A stretch of 64,000 bases of DNA from Leucogyrophana mollusca (taxonomy: Eukaryota > Basidiomycota > Agaricomycetes > Boletales), in NCBI GenBank assembly GCA_021014945.1, contig MU266441.1, forward strand, positions 22,912 to 86,911. The letters run 5' to 3'. The notes beneath the pieces were generated by a model that was given only the letters and a program-made list of their open reading frames with translations, was not told the DNA's origin and searched no databases. Position 1 is the stretch's first letter. Each line of letters starts with the position of its first letter. Both the position numbers and the translations under genes were made by a program. This document shows, in pieces, positions 46,632 through 61,743 of the stretch.

Positions 46632-47118
46632 TGGGGTGTGCGACCTCATGACGAAATGTATATGCAACTGACAGTCATAGTACGTATTGTCTGCAAGACA
46701 TGCTCTCCACGGCGACCTGTGGCAATCTGTTCTCGTGAGCACAACGGGGCGAGCGCGTTGAGAGACGTCGATTTTACATGCATTGTGTTCCCGCTCTACC
46801 CTAACGACGTTTTCAAACGACCATCAACTGCTCAAGTTTGCCGGAGTTTACCCTCAACGCAGACAAAGGCTGAGGATTGTTTCTCCCGTTTGTCAAAGGC
46901 CCCTGAATTCAACAACGACAAACAATGTATTGCTCCAATCTCGCATACCCTGAGTTTACTTTAATACTTAACGTTTGCCGTCTGCCCGTGCTGTTGACGC
47001 CCAACCAAACAGCGGCCTGCCCAACACAAAAAATAGTGCACCGCGCACCACGGAGCCCATAATTGATTTTGTCTCCAGTGCAGTCTCGACCACCCCATCA
47101 TCCATACCATTTCAGAAT
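46632..47118. other. Intergenic, no gene seen
   Basis: Between two plus-strand genes. The frame of the next gene is open upstream to about 46975 but has no ATG there. Confidence 0.5.
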
Positions 47119-48160
47119 ATGAGCTCCATGACAATTCCGGATGGACTGTTGAAATCCACCTTCGAAGCGATATTTGACCAGGTCAGACATGCATCGGGTC
47201 TTCGTAAAACAAATCTTGCCAAACTACGGCTATTCGCCACGGATGTCGCCCTCGTCGCACACTCAGTCCGGTGAGTATATGTAATCTACTAACATCAGAG
47301 GATATACCTCGAGATAATATCCGGTGATACGCAGCTGTTCATACCTCGTCGACGCGATCTCCGTGAACGATCCTGGCCCCTTCTTTTCCCGACTCCTCCA
47401 AGCTCTTCGCAAGAAGGTAAGAAAGTAGTCACCATGTCACATTGAGAGCATCATCTGAGCCTATCTATGGGACAATCGCCTTGCAGAATACCATCTTTGT
47501 TGATCTCGTGCATTGGCATGACCCTTCGTCTTTACAATCATTCATCGTGAACACACCTCTTCTTGAGACCCTATGCGCCGATCTGCTGTCAACCGCGGGA
47601 CGCCACTGGACAACCTGCGTCCGATTGGATGACCCGCCGATAGGGGTACGTCCAACCAGCGAATGATGCGATCCCCATGCAGAGGTTTCCAAAGTTTACC
47701 GTATCTTTTTCTTTCTTTCTGACAACAGCTTAATACCCCGCCCGAAAGCGTCGTACAAACTCTTCAAAATATGCACCTCGTCATGCGAACTTCGGATCCT
47801 GAGCGTGTATCGTTCGACTTTCCGACAGATTTAACACCCGTAGTCCTTGTTCCCCTCGCTGCATACCTGATCGAATATCCCGTCGCCTCGGTCCCATCGT
47901 CCACGGAACAAACATCCTTCCTGAGCGGGCAACTCCTTCATGTATACGAGGCGACGATTCAAGACCCTTCATCACTATCAAGTTCGCACACCTTACTCAA
48001 GTTTTCTTGTCCGGTTGTTGTTACCCACGAGTCCCTCCAGCTTTCTACGACTCAAGTTGTTGAAAGGCTACAATCTCGGTTTAGCTCACGTCTCGAGAAC
48101 CTTGGGATGGTTCTCAATGTACATTATCACACTGTTACCCTCGATCGAGTAGCGCTGTAG
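47119..48160 (+). CDS. Conserved-looking hypothetical protein (possibly DUF4504/C1orf74-like)
   Basis: ATG 47119 opens MSSMTIPDGLLKSTFEAIFD. Four exons: AKLRLFATDVALVAHSVR, then CSYLVDAISVNDPGPFFSRL, then NTIFVDLVHWHDPSSLQSFI and LCADLLSTAGRHWTTCVRLD, then LNTPPESVVQTLQNMHLVMR to the stop at 48160. Short introns lie at about 47271-47334, 47418-47485 and 47646-47729. The segment VLVPLAAYLIEYPVASVP has the shape of the conserved GYLLGYPVVY block I associate with the DUF4504 family, but this is a weak impression. No catalytic motif, signal peptide or membrane span is seen. The protein is about 280 residues and convergent with the PPWD1 gene, 66 bp away. Confidence 0.6.
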
Positions 48161-48226
48161 CAACTCGACGTCGCCCCTTTACCAACAGATTGTATGGTGG
48201 ATACAGCAATGATCTACAGTAGCAGA

Positions 48227-50774
48227 TTACTCTACATCAACGTTGATGATCTTGATATCTTCGAACGGTTTGTCTGCCTTGTTCGTCTTTACGTTCTCGA
48301 TAGCGTGAACGACTTCCAGTCCGGAATATACTCGTCCGAAAATGGTATGCTTTTTATCGAGCCAGGGTGTGGCTGTCGTGGTGATGAAGAATTGGGAGCC
48401 ATTCGTCCCAGGCCCTGCGTTTGCCATGCTGACAGTATATGGCCTAAATATGTGTGAGCTACGCATAAGTGTACGCAAGAATAGTGCACTTACCGATCGT
48501 GTTTCAAGTCATCCGAGAACTCATCCTCAAATTCCCTATCCCATATTGACGTCCCGCCCGTACCATCCCCCAAAGGATCTCCGGTCTGGATCATAAACTT
48601 CGGAATGACCCGATGGAAAATGACATTTTCGAAATAACCACTCCTCGAATGCCCGACGAAGTTCTCCACCGCCTTCGGGGCCTGCTGGGGGAACAATCGG
48701 AGATGTATGTCTCCCATGGAGGTGTGTATGACTGCGGAGTTCGCCACGGGCGAGGGACCGCCTTTGCTGACAGCAGTGGCGGCGGCGATGTTTTGCTCTT
48801 CGCGAGTAGGACGTTCGTTGAAGACGTCTCGATCGTTCAACTTGTTGTCCCTTTGTACACGCGATATCAGTATGGCAAGGGGACTTCGATAAGGGGAGGA
48901 CATACTCGGGCTCGGAGCGGGTAAAGAGGTAGAACCGCTGGCGTTTGTATCCTGTGCAGAATAACGTGGGGTCTCGCGTACCTTTGTTAGCTAGGATGGG
49001 ATTCGCGGAAGCAGCCATTGCCTACGAGTGCAGTATTAGTCTCGGCGTGGTTCATCCAGTGAGCAAGTACACTTACCAACGTAGTGAGGCCCTTTTTTGC
49101 AGGAGCACCTTGATACAGGCCGAGGTTAAGCCATCGGACAGGCTCGTCCTTGCCCAGCAGCCTAACTACGCGGTTCGAGACGGTGTTGACCACTGTCCCC
49201 GTGTCGATAAGCAAGTCCCTCAGATGACAGTCACGATGAATTCAATGCACTCACCTTTGACGCCCAGCAACGTGGGGTAAAGCACGAAAGCACCACTTTC
49301 ATCCCATATAGCGTTGCTCCACATGCCAGGTATACGTCCGTCTGGTCCAGGCATCTCCAATTCGCGTTCCAGTGCCAGCCGGCGACCAAACTCCATGTCG
49401 TCGACCTTGTAAACAGCCGTTCCAGCTTGCTGCATCTCCTGTATCGCTGTTAGCGATTCATCATACTTGCGCATCAGTTTTCCAGTGAGGAATGAGAATA
49501 TGCGAATTTGGCGGTCTGGAAGGGAGAACGTGACGAAAGACGAGGAATCGGGTGATAGTGTTAAGCAAGTCGGAATCGATTTTGCCTGGAAAGCGACAAA
49601 CTTGAGTTGGAAAAAATATGGGACCGGAGGAGCTAGCCAGCGTACCTTCTTGAACTCGTACAAATCTGTGGCGCTTTTGTATGACCACATGCCTGGCACG
49701 TTCTTGGGAAGTTCAAATGGCTCAAAAGGCTGCCAAAATTCAACAAAGCCATTTTCGTCCGCGGATATCACAGTATCATAGCGATCGCTGTACTAGACGC
49801 AGCACTATACAGTGAGGATTGCAGGGTTTTGGGACGGAGCTGGTCGAGTCGCTTACTGTTATGAGATGGACTGCAGAACGATGTAGCTTATCGATTGTGA
49901 GCAGGGCCTTGTCGTCGCCACGTCCGTCATACAATCGGATGACTCCAGTACTTTGTTCTGACCTAGAGCAACATTAAGAAAATGGTAGTCAGACGGAAAA
50001 GCCTGGACGCACACTGCCAGCAGGCCTTGTGCCTGCCCCCGCTTGTGAACCCAACAACACGCGTGCGGAGTGAAGCCGAGTTTGATCATGTTGATCATAT
50101 CTACCACATTGCGTGTTTATAATGATTCAAACTGTACCAAAAAAAGCATACCGAAGTTCACGACGTCGAAGACTTTCGCTGTTCCATCTTCCGAGATACT
50201 AGCAAAGAGCTGACCGTCTGCGCTGGCCGAAACCCCAATAATAGGTGCCATGTGCGCGCGGAAATGTTTGACAAACTCGATGCCAGAGTCTTGTTTTTTC
50301 CACAACTTCAGATGGCCATCAATGGAAGTGGTGATTATGAAGTCCGTTCTAGGAGGAACCAGCCCTGTTGATGGATTACTGGGCAGAGAACACGCGCAGC
50401 TTACCTGGTAGTTACACAGAAATTGACCGCGTCACGGTGCATGAAGCTTTTGTAGTACTGTTCTGCATCGGGGAGATGGTCCAGGTAGAGTTTCTCGTGA
50501 GGAAGAACTGCGGGACGCATCCAGAGATTGATCAAATACCCATTCCCCAGACCATGAGACTCAAGCGCATACCTTTTCGTTTCTTCTTAGACCCTCCATT
50601 TGAAGCAACAGTGGCAGGCATTGGCATGGGCCCAACATCGTCGTCACTGTCATCCTGGTTCATTTCTACGTCTTCATCTCGGCCTGGTCCGTCTCCGCTG
50701 CCATTGCCGGTCGCCTCACCTGGGTTGCGGACGCGTTTGCCAAGCACGGAAGTGTCCTGTTCAATATCAGACAT
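48227..50774 (-). CDS. PPWD1-like WD40-cyclophilin (peptidyl-prolyl isomerase)
   Basis: PPWD1 is a spliceosome-associated nuclear cyclophilin. ATG 50774 opens [20 protein letters not shown]; an acidic run and KKKRKG are followed by [22 protein letters not shown]40 repeats: [92 protein letters not shown]. The C-terminal cyclophilin keeps the active residues: R, F, M and Q in [23 protein letters not shown] and F in [18 protein letters not shown] and H in [13 protein letters not shown]. Stop at 48227. About nine exons. The catalytic set is complete, so an active isomerase is expected. It is tail-to-tail with the hypothetical gene upstream in coordinates. Confidence 0.92.
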
Positions 50775-51074
50775 GAAGATTAAGCAATACCTTGGGCTGG
50801 CTCAAACCAAGCCGAATGGAACGTCCAATGCCACGTGGCTACGATCGGTCGGGCGCTTATTGAGTCCATGCCAGCATCGACGACCGCAGGTCAGCTCGCC
50901 AGCGCTTCGCCGAACAGGCTTTTTCACGGACAAAGACATTTTGTATACATAAGACCCAGCTGCGTAGTAGATTAACATGAACGAGATATGCACAGTCGTT
51001 AGGATAAATGTAACGATACAACAATGAAATCGAAAACATAAAAACACACTCCAAAAGATCGATCTGCGTTTCCT

Positions 51075-53845
<2,771 letters not shown>

Positions 53846-54832
53846 CTGGAGATGTCAGACGAGGAGCTTTGTCGGTTGACAGGCGGAGACGTGGAGTCAG
53901 AAAGCACCACAGGCCACAGGCAACCAAAGGTGAGTGTGGTGGAAACGGAAGCGGCGCAGGCCCTTCGTGCAGTAATTACGGGGGTGCTATTCCAGTATCA
54001 GCGCTTGTTATTTGTGGTGAGATGGCGATGCAAATATAGACCACGGGTCAAACGTTAGGCCGAGAGATCCTACGACAATAGCTCACCTTGTAGCTAAGCA
54101 ATCGTTGACGATAGACCAAGTTTGATGAGTCTGAGACTTTTTGCTGGAGAGTAGAGGTGGAGGCTAGAGTCAAGGTCTGCGAGAGCCCTGTTCACAGCCC
54201 GAACCATACCCTCGCTTCCGCTAGCCCACGTGGTCGGCGGCCCGCCTGCTCCGACTCAAGTAAGTCGATGAACCTGCACTCAGTCCCGAGACCTGACCAC
54301 TACGACAACGATTTGCTCTCATGCGACCGTGTTATCTTGGTAATGGTGTGTTGAGTGCATGCGACACTTATTGTTTCTATCAGCAACAGGTGATATGACC
54401 CCCAGTGAGCTTCAAACCCCTCCGTATCGTCATCGTTAAGTTGACTCGGACAATCAAGTTCCAACGGGTCAGTCCTTAGTGGATCGAACTACCATTGCGA
54501 CGGGGAATTCTACGAATTTTCCCGCGGTTGCACACTCGAAAACGTAGCGGTTCCTTCAAAAGCTTGCTGTTCGAGAAAAAATCTGCCAAAGCGCCGCCAA
54601 CTGAAACCTAACCTGGCGAGTCACCATTGACATTGTCTTTCGTTTGCCTTTTCTGAATGAGGGTTTGTGGAGCCGCGTAGCCCACTGCCGCTTCCCTCTT
54701 GTGGATTGCTTGACATGTTGCCACAAGTCCACAATGAGCACGCTTGAAGTCAATGAGGAATATAAAATGCCGCCATCATCGTCTGCTGTCCCCCTCCAAA
54801 TACAACTGGTCTTTACTATTTGACGCACTCGA
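53846..54832. other. Divergent intergenic region between RSP5 and the RasGEF gene
   Basis: About 1 kb, no gene seen. It carries both promoters; TATAAAA at 54761-54767 serves the plus strand. Confidence 0.5.
54761..54767 (+). promoter_or_regulatory. TATA box of the RasGEF gene
   Basis: TATAAAA lies 72 bp before ATG 54833, a normal fungal spacing. Confidence 0.5.
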
Positions 54833-57464
54833 ATGACTCACCCCAACCACATGGCTGACCCAGGTCACAAGGTTCCACCCAAGCCGTCGCCCGTCGACAT
54901 GATGAAGCCTCTTCCGCCAATCAACCCCGGTCTAGACAACACGTCTCAGAAGACCGAGAGTATTAACAGCGATGACCCCGCACCCCCGTCTTCCGGGATA
55001 TTCTCTGCCACACCGACTTTCAAGTTCGATCTGGAGAGTTCTTTCCCCGCCATACGCGCTCCAATCGAGTTGCTGCGTCGCATCCCAGAATCCCAGGACA
55101 TCAACGCGCTTCGCTCCCTAGCACCCATCTTCTCTAGATGCTTGTCAGCTATTTTGGATTCTATGACCCAGCTGCCCGAAGGTGTACGATCATCGCCGGC
55201 CTTCCAAATGGCTGAAGGTGGAGTGCTGTACTCGAACACAGTGTTCATGAGTCACGTCGAGCAGCTTTCTGCTGATGAAGCACAGGTTAAAGGCAACCGG
55301 GTGGAAGAGATCTCCTTGATTCTACAATTGCTGGATATTACCTTGTCTAGTCTCAAGGAGTTTCTACAAGTTGCGGGGCACGAGCTGCAGAAGACCAAGC
55401 CCCTTCCAGAGTCACCTACGCTGGACGAATACGCCGACGAGTTGATCGACGATTTCACCGAGGACAACGGGGCCTCAGCGCCGAACGACGTTTCTTCTGC
55501 AGGGAGCGAAGCGGAGTTCGGAGGAAAGCCGCGCCTAGCCCTAAAAAACCGAAGGAGCAAGCTCTCTGCGCTGCTCAAACCTCTTTCCATCCGCGGCAAG
55601 CGGAAAAAATCGAAGACCCCGCAGCCCACCTCTGGAGACTCGTCCTCTACGCTCGTCGCGATAGACACTGAGCCCGAACCTTGTGTTCGTGAGTACGACC
55701 ATGCTTCCACCAACATCAGGAACTCGATCGCCAAGTTAGACATCTTCGTCCCCCAAGTAGAAGACTTTATGCCGCATCCGGCGGATTTCGCGGAGCTATA
55801 TTTTAATCTGGAGGGTGCTCTTGAGGGCGGCACCCTTCGTGGGCTTGTCCATTTCCTTACCTCGAGAGACCCAACTAGCGACTTCACCTTCCTCGATGTC
55901 TTCTTTCTCACCTTTCGATGCTTCACCACTCCGATAGAGTTATTCCAAGCCCTGGTGGCGAGGTATGACGAGATGCCAGATGGCTTGGCAACGGACCATG
56001 GAGCCACTGAGCCCCGCCATATCAAAATGCGTGTGGCTAAGATTATCCATCTCTGGGTGGATTTTCATTGGAGGCAAGCTCTTGACGCCGACGTATTTGG
56101 TCCCCTTCTGCAATTTGCTTTCCGGTGCCTTGCCCGAGACCTTCCCAAGGACATATCCTCCAAAATTGTCACCACGCTGCACAACTGCGCCTGCGCCGAA
56201 GGCGAATACCGTAGTCGCCGATTGACGCAAAGGAACGATGCAGCCACGACAAACCACCACGCGTCCGAGCCTTTAACATGGACCCCATCCGCGGAGGATT
56301 TAATGCGCGTAGGAGATTTTTCGCAAGTCAGTATCTTGTCTTTCAATTCCCCGGAAGGCCGGAAATACTTTGCCCAACAACTCTCCCTCTGTTTCTGGGA
56401 GACTTACAGTAAATTTGATCCGGAAGATGCGGTCAAGTACTGGCACGATCGCAAAAATAAGGTAGTCGCGTCGAAGATCTCTTCCTTGGTCCAGCTCGAA
56501 CAAGCTGTAAGCCTCTGGACAACGCAATGCATTCTTGCTGGGGACACGACCGAAGTACGTGTGGAGATCGCCCAGTGTCTCATAGACATCGCCAAGGTAT
56601 GTCAACTGCAATGCCTACCTAGTATAATACACACGCTAAGAACGACTTCAGGAGAGCATTACGGACAGAAATTACGCTGGGGGCTTCTGTCTGCTAGATG
56701 GTATCAACCGTATGTCCATCCGCCTCTCCTGCACATTCGCGGTACGTGGTTTGTTCTGTCCCGTGCTCCAGGCCCTTCTGACTACAGTCCTCTCAGAGCT
56801 TGTCCCCCGAGCACAGCGGCACCCTTGATGATCTGAACCGCTTTTTCGACAATCGGAACAGAGACCGCTACAAGGCGGCACTTGAAGCCACCTGTCGCCC
56901 AGCTATCCCAATTACATGTACGTATCTACTTTCTCTGAGATATGCGAAATCCAATGGTCGCACCTCTAGCCGCATTCATTCACGAAGTCATCGTTGCTTG
57001 TGAATCGTTCCCACAGAGAATCGAACACCCTGAAGCCCCTGGACTTAATCTTATCAATATCAAGCGTTATCGTACGATCACAGAAACAGTTCGAAGTGAG
57101 TGGGACAACGTATTTCTATGGGCTGATGACTTAACACTTGTTAGGGATGGAGAAATGTCATTTTCCCTATCAACACGAACGCGTCGGCCACATGCAGGAC
57201 TGGTTGGGGCACACTTTGGCTCCGCTTTTTACGGATCAATGTGAAGCCGAAGACAAGTTCATCGCACAAAGGTACAGTGGACGCCACGACACTCCGGCGG
57301 TGCGCTGACCCTCCGCCGGGTTTTGTAGTAAAGTGATTGAACCTAGAGGTGCCAAACGTCCCTCACCGTCACGTTCGCGTTCCTGGCAGTGCAAACTGGA
57401 AAAGTGGGCTTCCGCCGCACTCATTGGAATGGACCCGGAGTTGCTTCAGATCCCCACATGCTAG
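54833..57464 (+). CDS. Ras guanine-nucleotide exchange factor (Cdc25-type RasGEF)
   Basis: Activates Ras-family GTPases. ATG 54833 opens MTHPNHMADPGHKVPPKPSP; a Pro-rich lead, a helical region and the basic, Ser-rich NRRSKLSALLKPLSIRGKRK precede the REM domain (LRGLVHFLTSRDPTSDFTFL, DVFFLTFRCFTTPIELFQAL, residues about 330-380). The catalytic domain starts near residue 490: LSFNSPEGRKYFAQQLSLCF, VASKISSLVQLEQAVSLWTT, VRVEIAQCLIDIAK, spliced to ESITDRNYAGGFCLLDGINR, SLSPEHSGTLDDLNRFFDNR, AFIHEVIVACESFPQRIEHP, NLINIKRYRTITETVR and MEKCHFPYQHERVG. A last intron gives a tail ending GMDPELLQIPTC with stop at 57464. Six exons. The usual DPxxxAxQLT core at the start of the domain is poorly kept (SPEGRKYFAQQL), so it is a divergent RasGEF. 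Confidence 0.88.
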
Positions 57465-57743
57465 ACTCATTTCTCCATTCACTCACGATCCTTTCTATTC
57501 TTCAGTGTATACCACCTGACGGTCACACATTCCTTACTGTTTGGTTTCTTTATTATATTTGTTATGTCGGCGATATGGTTAGCCGCTCTACACTCCTTGC
57601 AATATAAGGTCTTTCGAAACAGAACCGAAACCGCGAGGGAAGGAGGCCATTTCGTGTCATAGCATAGGCATACTCGTATACATGTCAAGTAGTCGGCCTC
57701 ATGCCGCGTCGCATAGTGATGCAGTGTGATGTGGGGGAAAGAT

Positions 57744-58614
57744 CTAAGCGCGCGCGGCCTCGATCCGTTTCCTGGCGACCTGTCGCCGGTTCAGTGATGA
57801 CAGGGAAGAAACGGCATCCTTGTCTTTGCTCCGCTCGACCTCCTCCTCAGAGACACCAAGGATGATTTCGACGTGGCAAGGGTGTCCCTGGTAAGGGTTG
57901 ATGCGACCGTGAGCACGGTAAGTGCGACGACGGGTTTTCTATGCGCACAAGAAATAACCGGTTAGAAAGGCAGAGGTGGTCACAAATAAAATGGATAACG
58001 CGTACGGGAGCTTGCTGAACGACAATGTTCTTGATGAATAGATCCTCCAGCTCAAGACTCTTTGCGTCCGCATTCGACTCTGCGTTTTTGAGGAGGCGAG
58101 TGATGAATTTAACAGACTTCTCTGGCCAGCGACCTGTCCACGAATTTTGTATATCAGCAATCATACACCCTCCCATATGGGCCGAGACGCACCCTGTGTT
58201 GCTTTGAATTGTTTTGCCTGGCTGGCCCGGCCGACACCACCAGCAAACCGGCGGAAAGGAATGACCTGCTTGTGCTCCGAGACGTCGCTCAGGTAGGTGT
58301 AGGCCTTGGTCAGTTTCAGGCCTGCCATAGTATCATCAATTCATCGATCCCGCGACACTAACTCCCGGTAGCTTACCTGAGAGAGCTGCAGCGACTTCCC
58401 GCATGTTCTTGAAGTGCGTGCGGAGGTACTCACCCCGCGCACGGGCGGCTGGATATCACACAATAAGTCAGGCTGCGAATCATCAACTTTCCGCGTCTCG
58501 AGTACAAACATTTTTCAGGGTTGGCGGCAAGGGCGGCGGCGGCGTAACGGACTGAAATGATACGACATTAGACTGGGGGTCGACAAGTCGACACGGCGAG
58601 CGTAACGTACCCAT
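57744..58614 (-). CDS. RPL17: 60S ribosomal protein L17 (uL22)
   Basis: Large-subunit protein lining the peptide exit tunnel. Exon 1 is only ATGG (58611-58614); exon 2 is 58510-58551 ([14 protein letters not shown]). Later exons give [92 protein letters not shown] and [20 protein letters not shown], ending [11 protein letters not shown] with the stop at 57744-57746. About 190 residues. The 4 nt first exon is common in basidiomycete ribosomal-protein genes. I looked for intron-encoded box C/D snoRNAs in the introns and saw none that was convincing. Confidence 0.95.
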
Positions 58615-60013
58615 CTTGAGGAGTTTGTCGAGCGCGGTATCGGCTTGCTTGCTCGACTACGTTTCGGAAACTGAGGGAATGGTGGCTTGAACTTTGTTTA
58701 TGCAGTATCTCGGAATTTGCCGAACAATTTCCCATCCGCGTTGAGCACTGAGTTGCCTTCGTCTGTTCGCCGGGCGTTTGTTCTTGGCATCTGGGGTCTG
58801 GGGCTGCGAATGGACAACACTTCCGACAGCCAAGCTCACCGGATTTTACCTCTGGGCCCTTGATTTTGCTCGAATTGCCGCTAGCGGTGTTAACCTTCAG
58901 CGACTCAGGATGTGGACCTAAGTTTGTCGAAAGGGATGGTGGGAGTCGGGACGTCATTTGAGTTATGGCCGGCGACACAGGCAAGGCGTACTCCCAACTG
59001 AATCAGGCTGCTCCTGAATGTATCATCACCCGGGTCGAAACGTGGAAGTGCTGAAGCCACCACGTTCGCGCTCCTCTAGTCTCACCTTGCACTAACTGGC
59101 GTCGTCAGCAGATTATCAATGGGCGTTCAACCCTTCACCTCGCCATATCTTGGCGTCTGTACATACATATCTCCACTCAGTTCATTACCACCCCGTGACG
59201 GCTGTCGCCGGAGCCCGAAGGCATCTGGAGGAGAGCTCAAAAGTCTGGGAAGAAACCCTCCTCGGGCGCAGCATGCACTGAAGCGGCTACAATATTTGTC
59301 CACCGGATCCATTCTCCATGTCCAGGAGAGTTTTATCTACGCCACGCCCCTTCAGAGGCAGCCCGTCCTATAGGCTGCACGCTGGAGGCGTCTGGTAGCC
59401 TCCGCGACCGTCACTCAACGGAGCAACCATGACCATCGGATCGCGCATTTTGCACGGTGGGTCGAGGTCGTGGTTGAGGTGTTCAGGGTCTTTCACCATT
59501 TCCGAGGTAAACCACTCATCCTGACTGCGCCATTTAGTGTCTCCGCGCCTGTTGTTTGTCTTACGTGGGGGTTCCGAGGGGGATGAGTAGGTGCGTTGGG
59601 CTGGTGAAACGAGATATCGTTTGGTTCTAGCTAGCCGATGACAAACAGTATTTCTAAGCCCCTGCCGGCGCTCACTACATGCTTCCCCATCTACACTGTG
59701 TTCTCGGCCGCCTTCACCTGTGGGAGTAGGAGTGGCGATGTTCAACAAACGGGGAGCTATTGAGACCGTTCTGATTCTGCCAACCCCAAGCCGGCTTGGT
59801 TTAACTCCCCGAGTGCGCTCCGCTCAATGTCGCGGGACTCAAAAAGTGCCCAAGGATGACCTCAGCAACGCTGCCATGATGCCAGTCATGATCAGCCCCA
59901 GGAGCGTCCCACTATGGTGTTCAGACTGACCAGTTTCAGTCGAAAAATGGATTCGAGCGAATACTAAAGCCTGATAAAGCCCTCACTCAAAGTCAATCTT
60001 CCTTCAGTAAACC
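58615..60013. other. Intergenic region between RPL17 and PMI, with one weak gene candidate
   Basis: The first part is the RPL17 promoter side; apart from the minus-strand candidate at 59384-59890, no gene is seen. No TATA element is evident before PMI. Confidence 0.45.
59384..59890 (-). CDS. Possible small membrane-protein gene (low confidence)
   Basis: On the minus strand MTGIMAALLRSS follows TLLGLI, a hydrophobic run. Further down, QNQNGLNSSPFVEHRHSYSH can be spliced, over an intron of about 84 nt that starts GTGAAGGC, to RTKRYLVSPAQRTYSSPSEP and SQDEWFTSEMVKDPEHLNHD, ending PPACSL with a stop near 59368-59384. The composition of the second part looks like a real cytoplasmic tail, with serines, prolines and basic residues. 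I could not find an in-phase junction joining the hydrophobic part to it, nor a clear start, so the model may be partial, broken or spurious. Confidence 0.25.
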
Positions 60014-61470
60014 ATGTCAGAACCAGTGTTCCGTCTCGCGCCAACCACCCAGAGCTACCCCTGGGGGAAGATAGGGAAGGAATCCCTAGCTGCACAGCTT
60101 GCTGCTGAAGCTCGGATACCTGGCTTCAAGCTAGAAGGCTCGACCCCATACGCTGAGGTGCGCTCAATTTGACTTCGAGATGACGAAGTTAACCGCGTGG
60201 TTAGGTATGGATGGGAACGCACCACAAATCCCCGACTTTGGTGCTCTCTTCGGGCGAGAAATTGTCAGAGTACCTAGCGTCTCGCCCACACCTCGTCGGA
60301 GACCGCGTGGTGAAACGATTTAGCCTTACAGATGGCCAGATCCCGTTCCTCTTCAAGGTCCTCTCATTCCGCAAAGCTCTGCCCATGCAGATCCACCCGG
60401 ACAAGATGACTGCAGAACGTCTGCACGCAGAGCAGCCCGATGTATACGCCGGTCAGTTCTCAAGCACAACCTCCATTAGCCCGTTGTAACGATCCTTTCT
60501 AGACGCAAACCACAAACCCGAAATGGCACTCGCACTGTCGCCTTTCAGCGCTATGTGCGGCTTTTTGCCTGTGGTACAGATCGCCTCGTACCTCCAGGCC
60601 GTCCCAGAGTTCTCAGCGTTGGTCCCAAAAGTTATCGCCGACCAATTGATATCCATTGTTTCGTCTTCTCGCTCAGAAGTACGCGAGAAGGGTGCGCTAA
60701 GGGACCTCTTTTCCGCATTCTTGACCGCAGACGTGAAGGACGTGAAGGTGCAACTGGATCGTCTGGTCCAGCGATACCGAGCTGGGAACTACAGTGAAGA
60801 AGAAGAAAAGGTCAAGGATTTGGTTCTTAAGCTCAGCGAGATGTACCCAGGCGACAACGGTGTCTTCTGCGCTTTTTTATTGAACTATCTTGAACTCCAG
60901 CCTGGACAAGCTATCTGTGTCGTAGCAGGAGAGCCGCATGCGTATGTGATGGGAGGTGTGTTTCGCCCGCCGTCCGCCCCTCTCAATTGTTTCTCCTGAC
61001 AATCACCCCGCCAAGACATCATCGAGTGCATGGCGACCTCTGACAACGTTATCGAGGCCGGATTCACATCGGGCGTGAAAGACATTTCAAACTTCGTCTC
61101 AGGCCTGCAATACAACCTCTCCTCGGGCAGAACTCGCATTTTCAAACCTACCCCACTCACACGTCCAGGTTCCTTCGGGGGCGGAACCCTTGTTTACGAC
61201 CCCCCTATCGACGAGCTCGCGGTGATGCAAGTCGTCGTGGGAAAAGGGAAGAGCGAGAAACACCCGGGGCTCCGTGGGCCTTCTATTGCTATCGTTCTTG
61301 ATGGGCATGGTTCCGTGGAGTGGGCCGCGGGAGATAGGAGTATGGAGGGTAGGATGGATATGGAGCTAGGGAGGGGAGATACTATTTTCATCGGGCAAGG
61401 TGTTGAAGTGAATTTCTCGGCCAGTGTGAGTGATTTGCGCGTGTATCGTGCATATGTGGAGGCGGAATGA
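60014..61470 (+). CDS. Mannose-6-phosphate isomerase (type I PMI) with changed active-site segment
   Basis: Interconverts fructose-6-P and mannose-6-P for GDP-mannose, glycosylation and wall synthesis; cytosolic, zinc-dependent. Four exons, 60014-60157, 60205-60451, 60503-60955 and 61016-61470, give 432 residues, the usual size. Family landmarks: QSYPWGKIGKES, VWMGTHHKSP, FLFKVLSFRKALPMQIHPDK, NHKPEMALALSPF, GQAICVVAGEPHAYVMG, IIECMATSDNVIEAGF. Zinc ligands Q and H of MQIHPDK, E of HKPEMA and H of PHAY are all present. The residue that aligns with catalytic Arg304 of Candida albicans PMI (usual NVVRAGFTPK) is Glu here (NVIEAGFTSG), and the following PK is lost. Either a clade feature or altered activity. 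Confidence 0.92.
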
Positions 61471-61743
61471 GCAGATTAAAGCAAGTTATCTTACGACGTA
61501 ACTTAGACTATAGTGCTCGTTTATACTAAGTCCCACAACAGACACTTGCGCATCATCCGCACAATGGTCATGCAATAAGCAACGAAATGCAGTACAAAAC
61601 TCGGTTTACTGTAACAAAAATGGTGATCTATACTTACAAGGGTCCTATAGCGCCAGGCAATCGAAGGAAGGTAGTGTACAATGTGAGCGATTCGAAAGGT
61701 TGTGACAAATCAGTAAAGTTTGAAAATCGAGAGGCTACAATGA

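Noticed and set aside
58568..58984. Minus-strand frame of 138 codons upstream of RPL17
   Set aside because: No ATG at its start, and it overlaps the first intron and promoter of RPL17.
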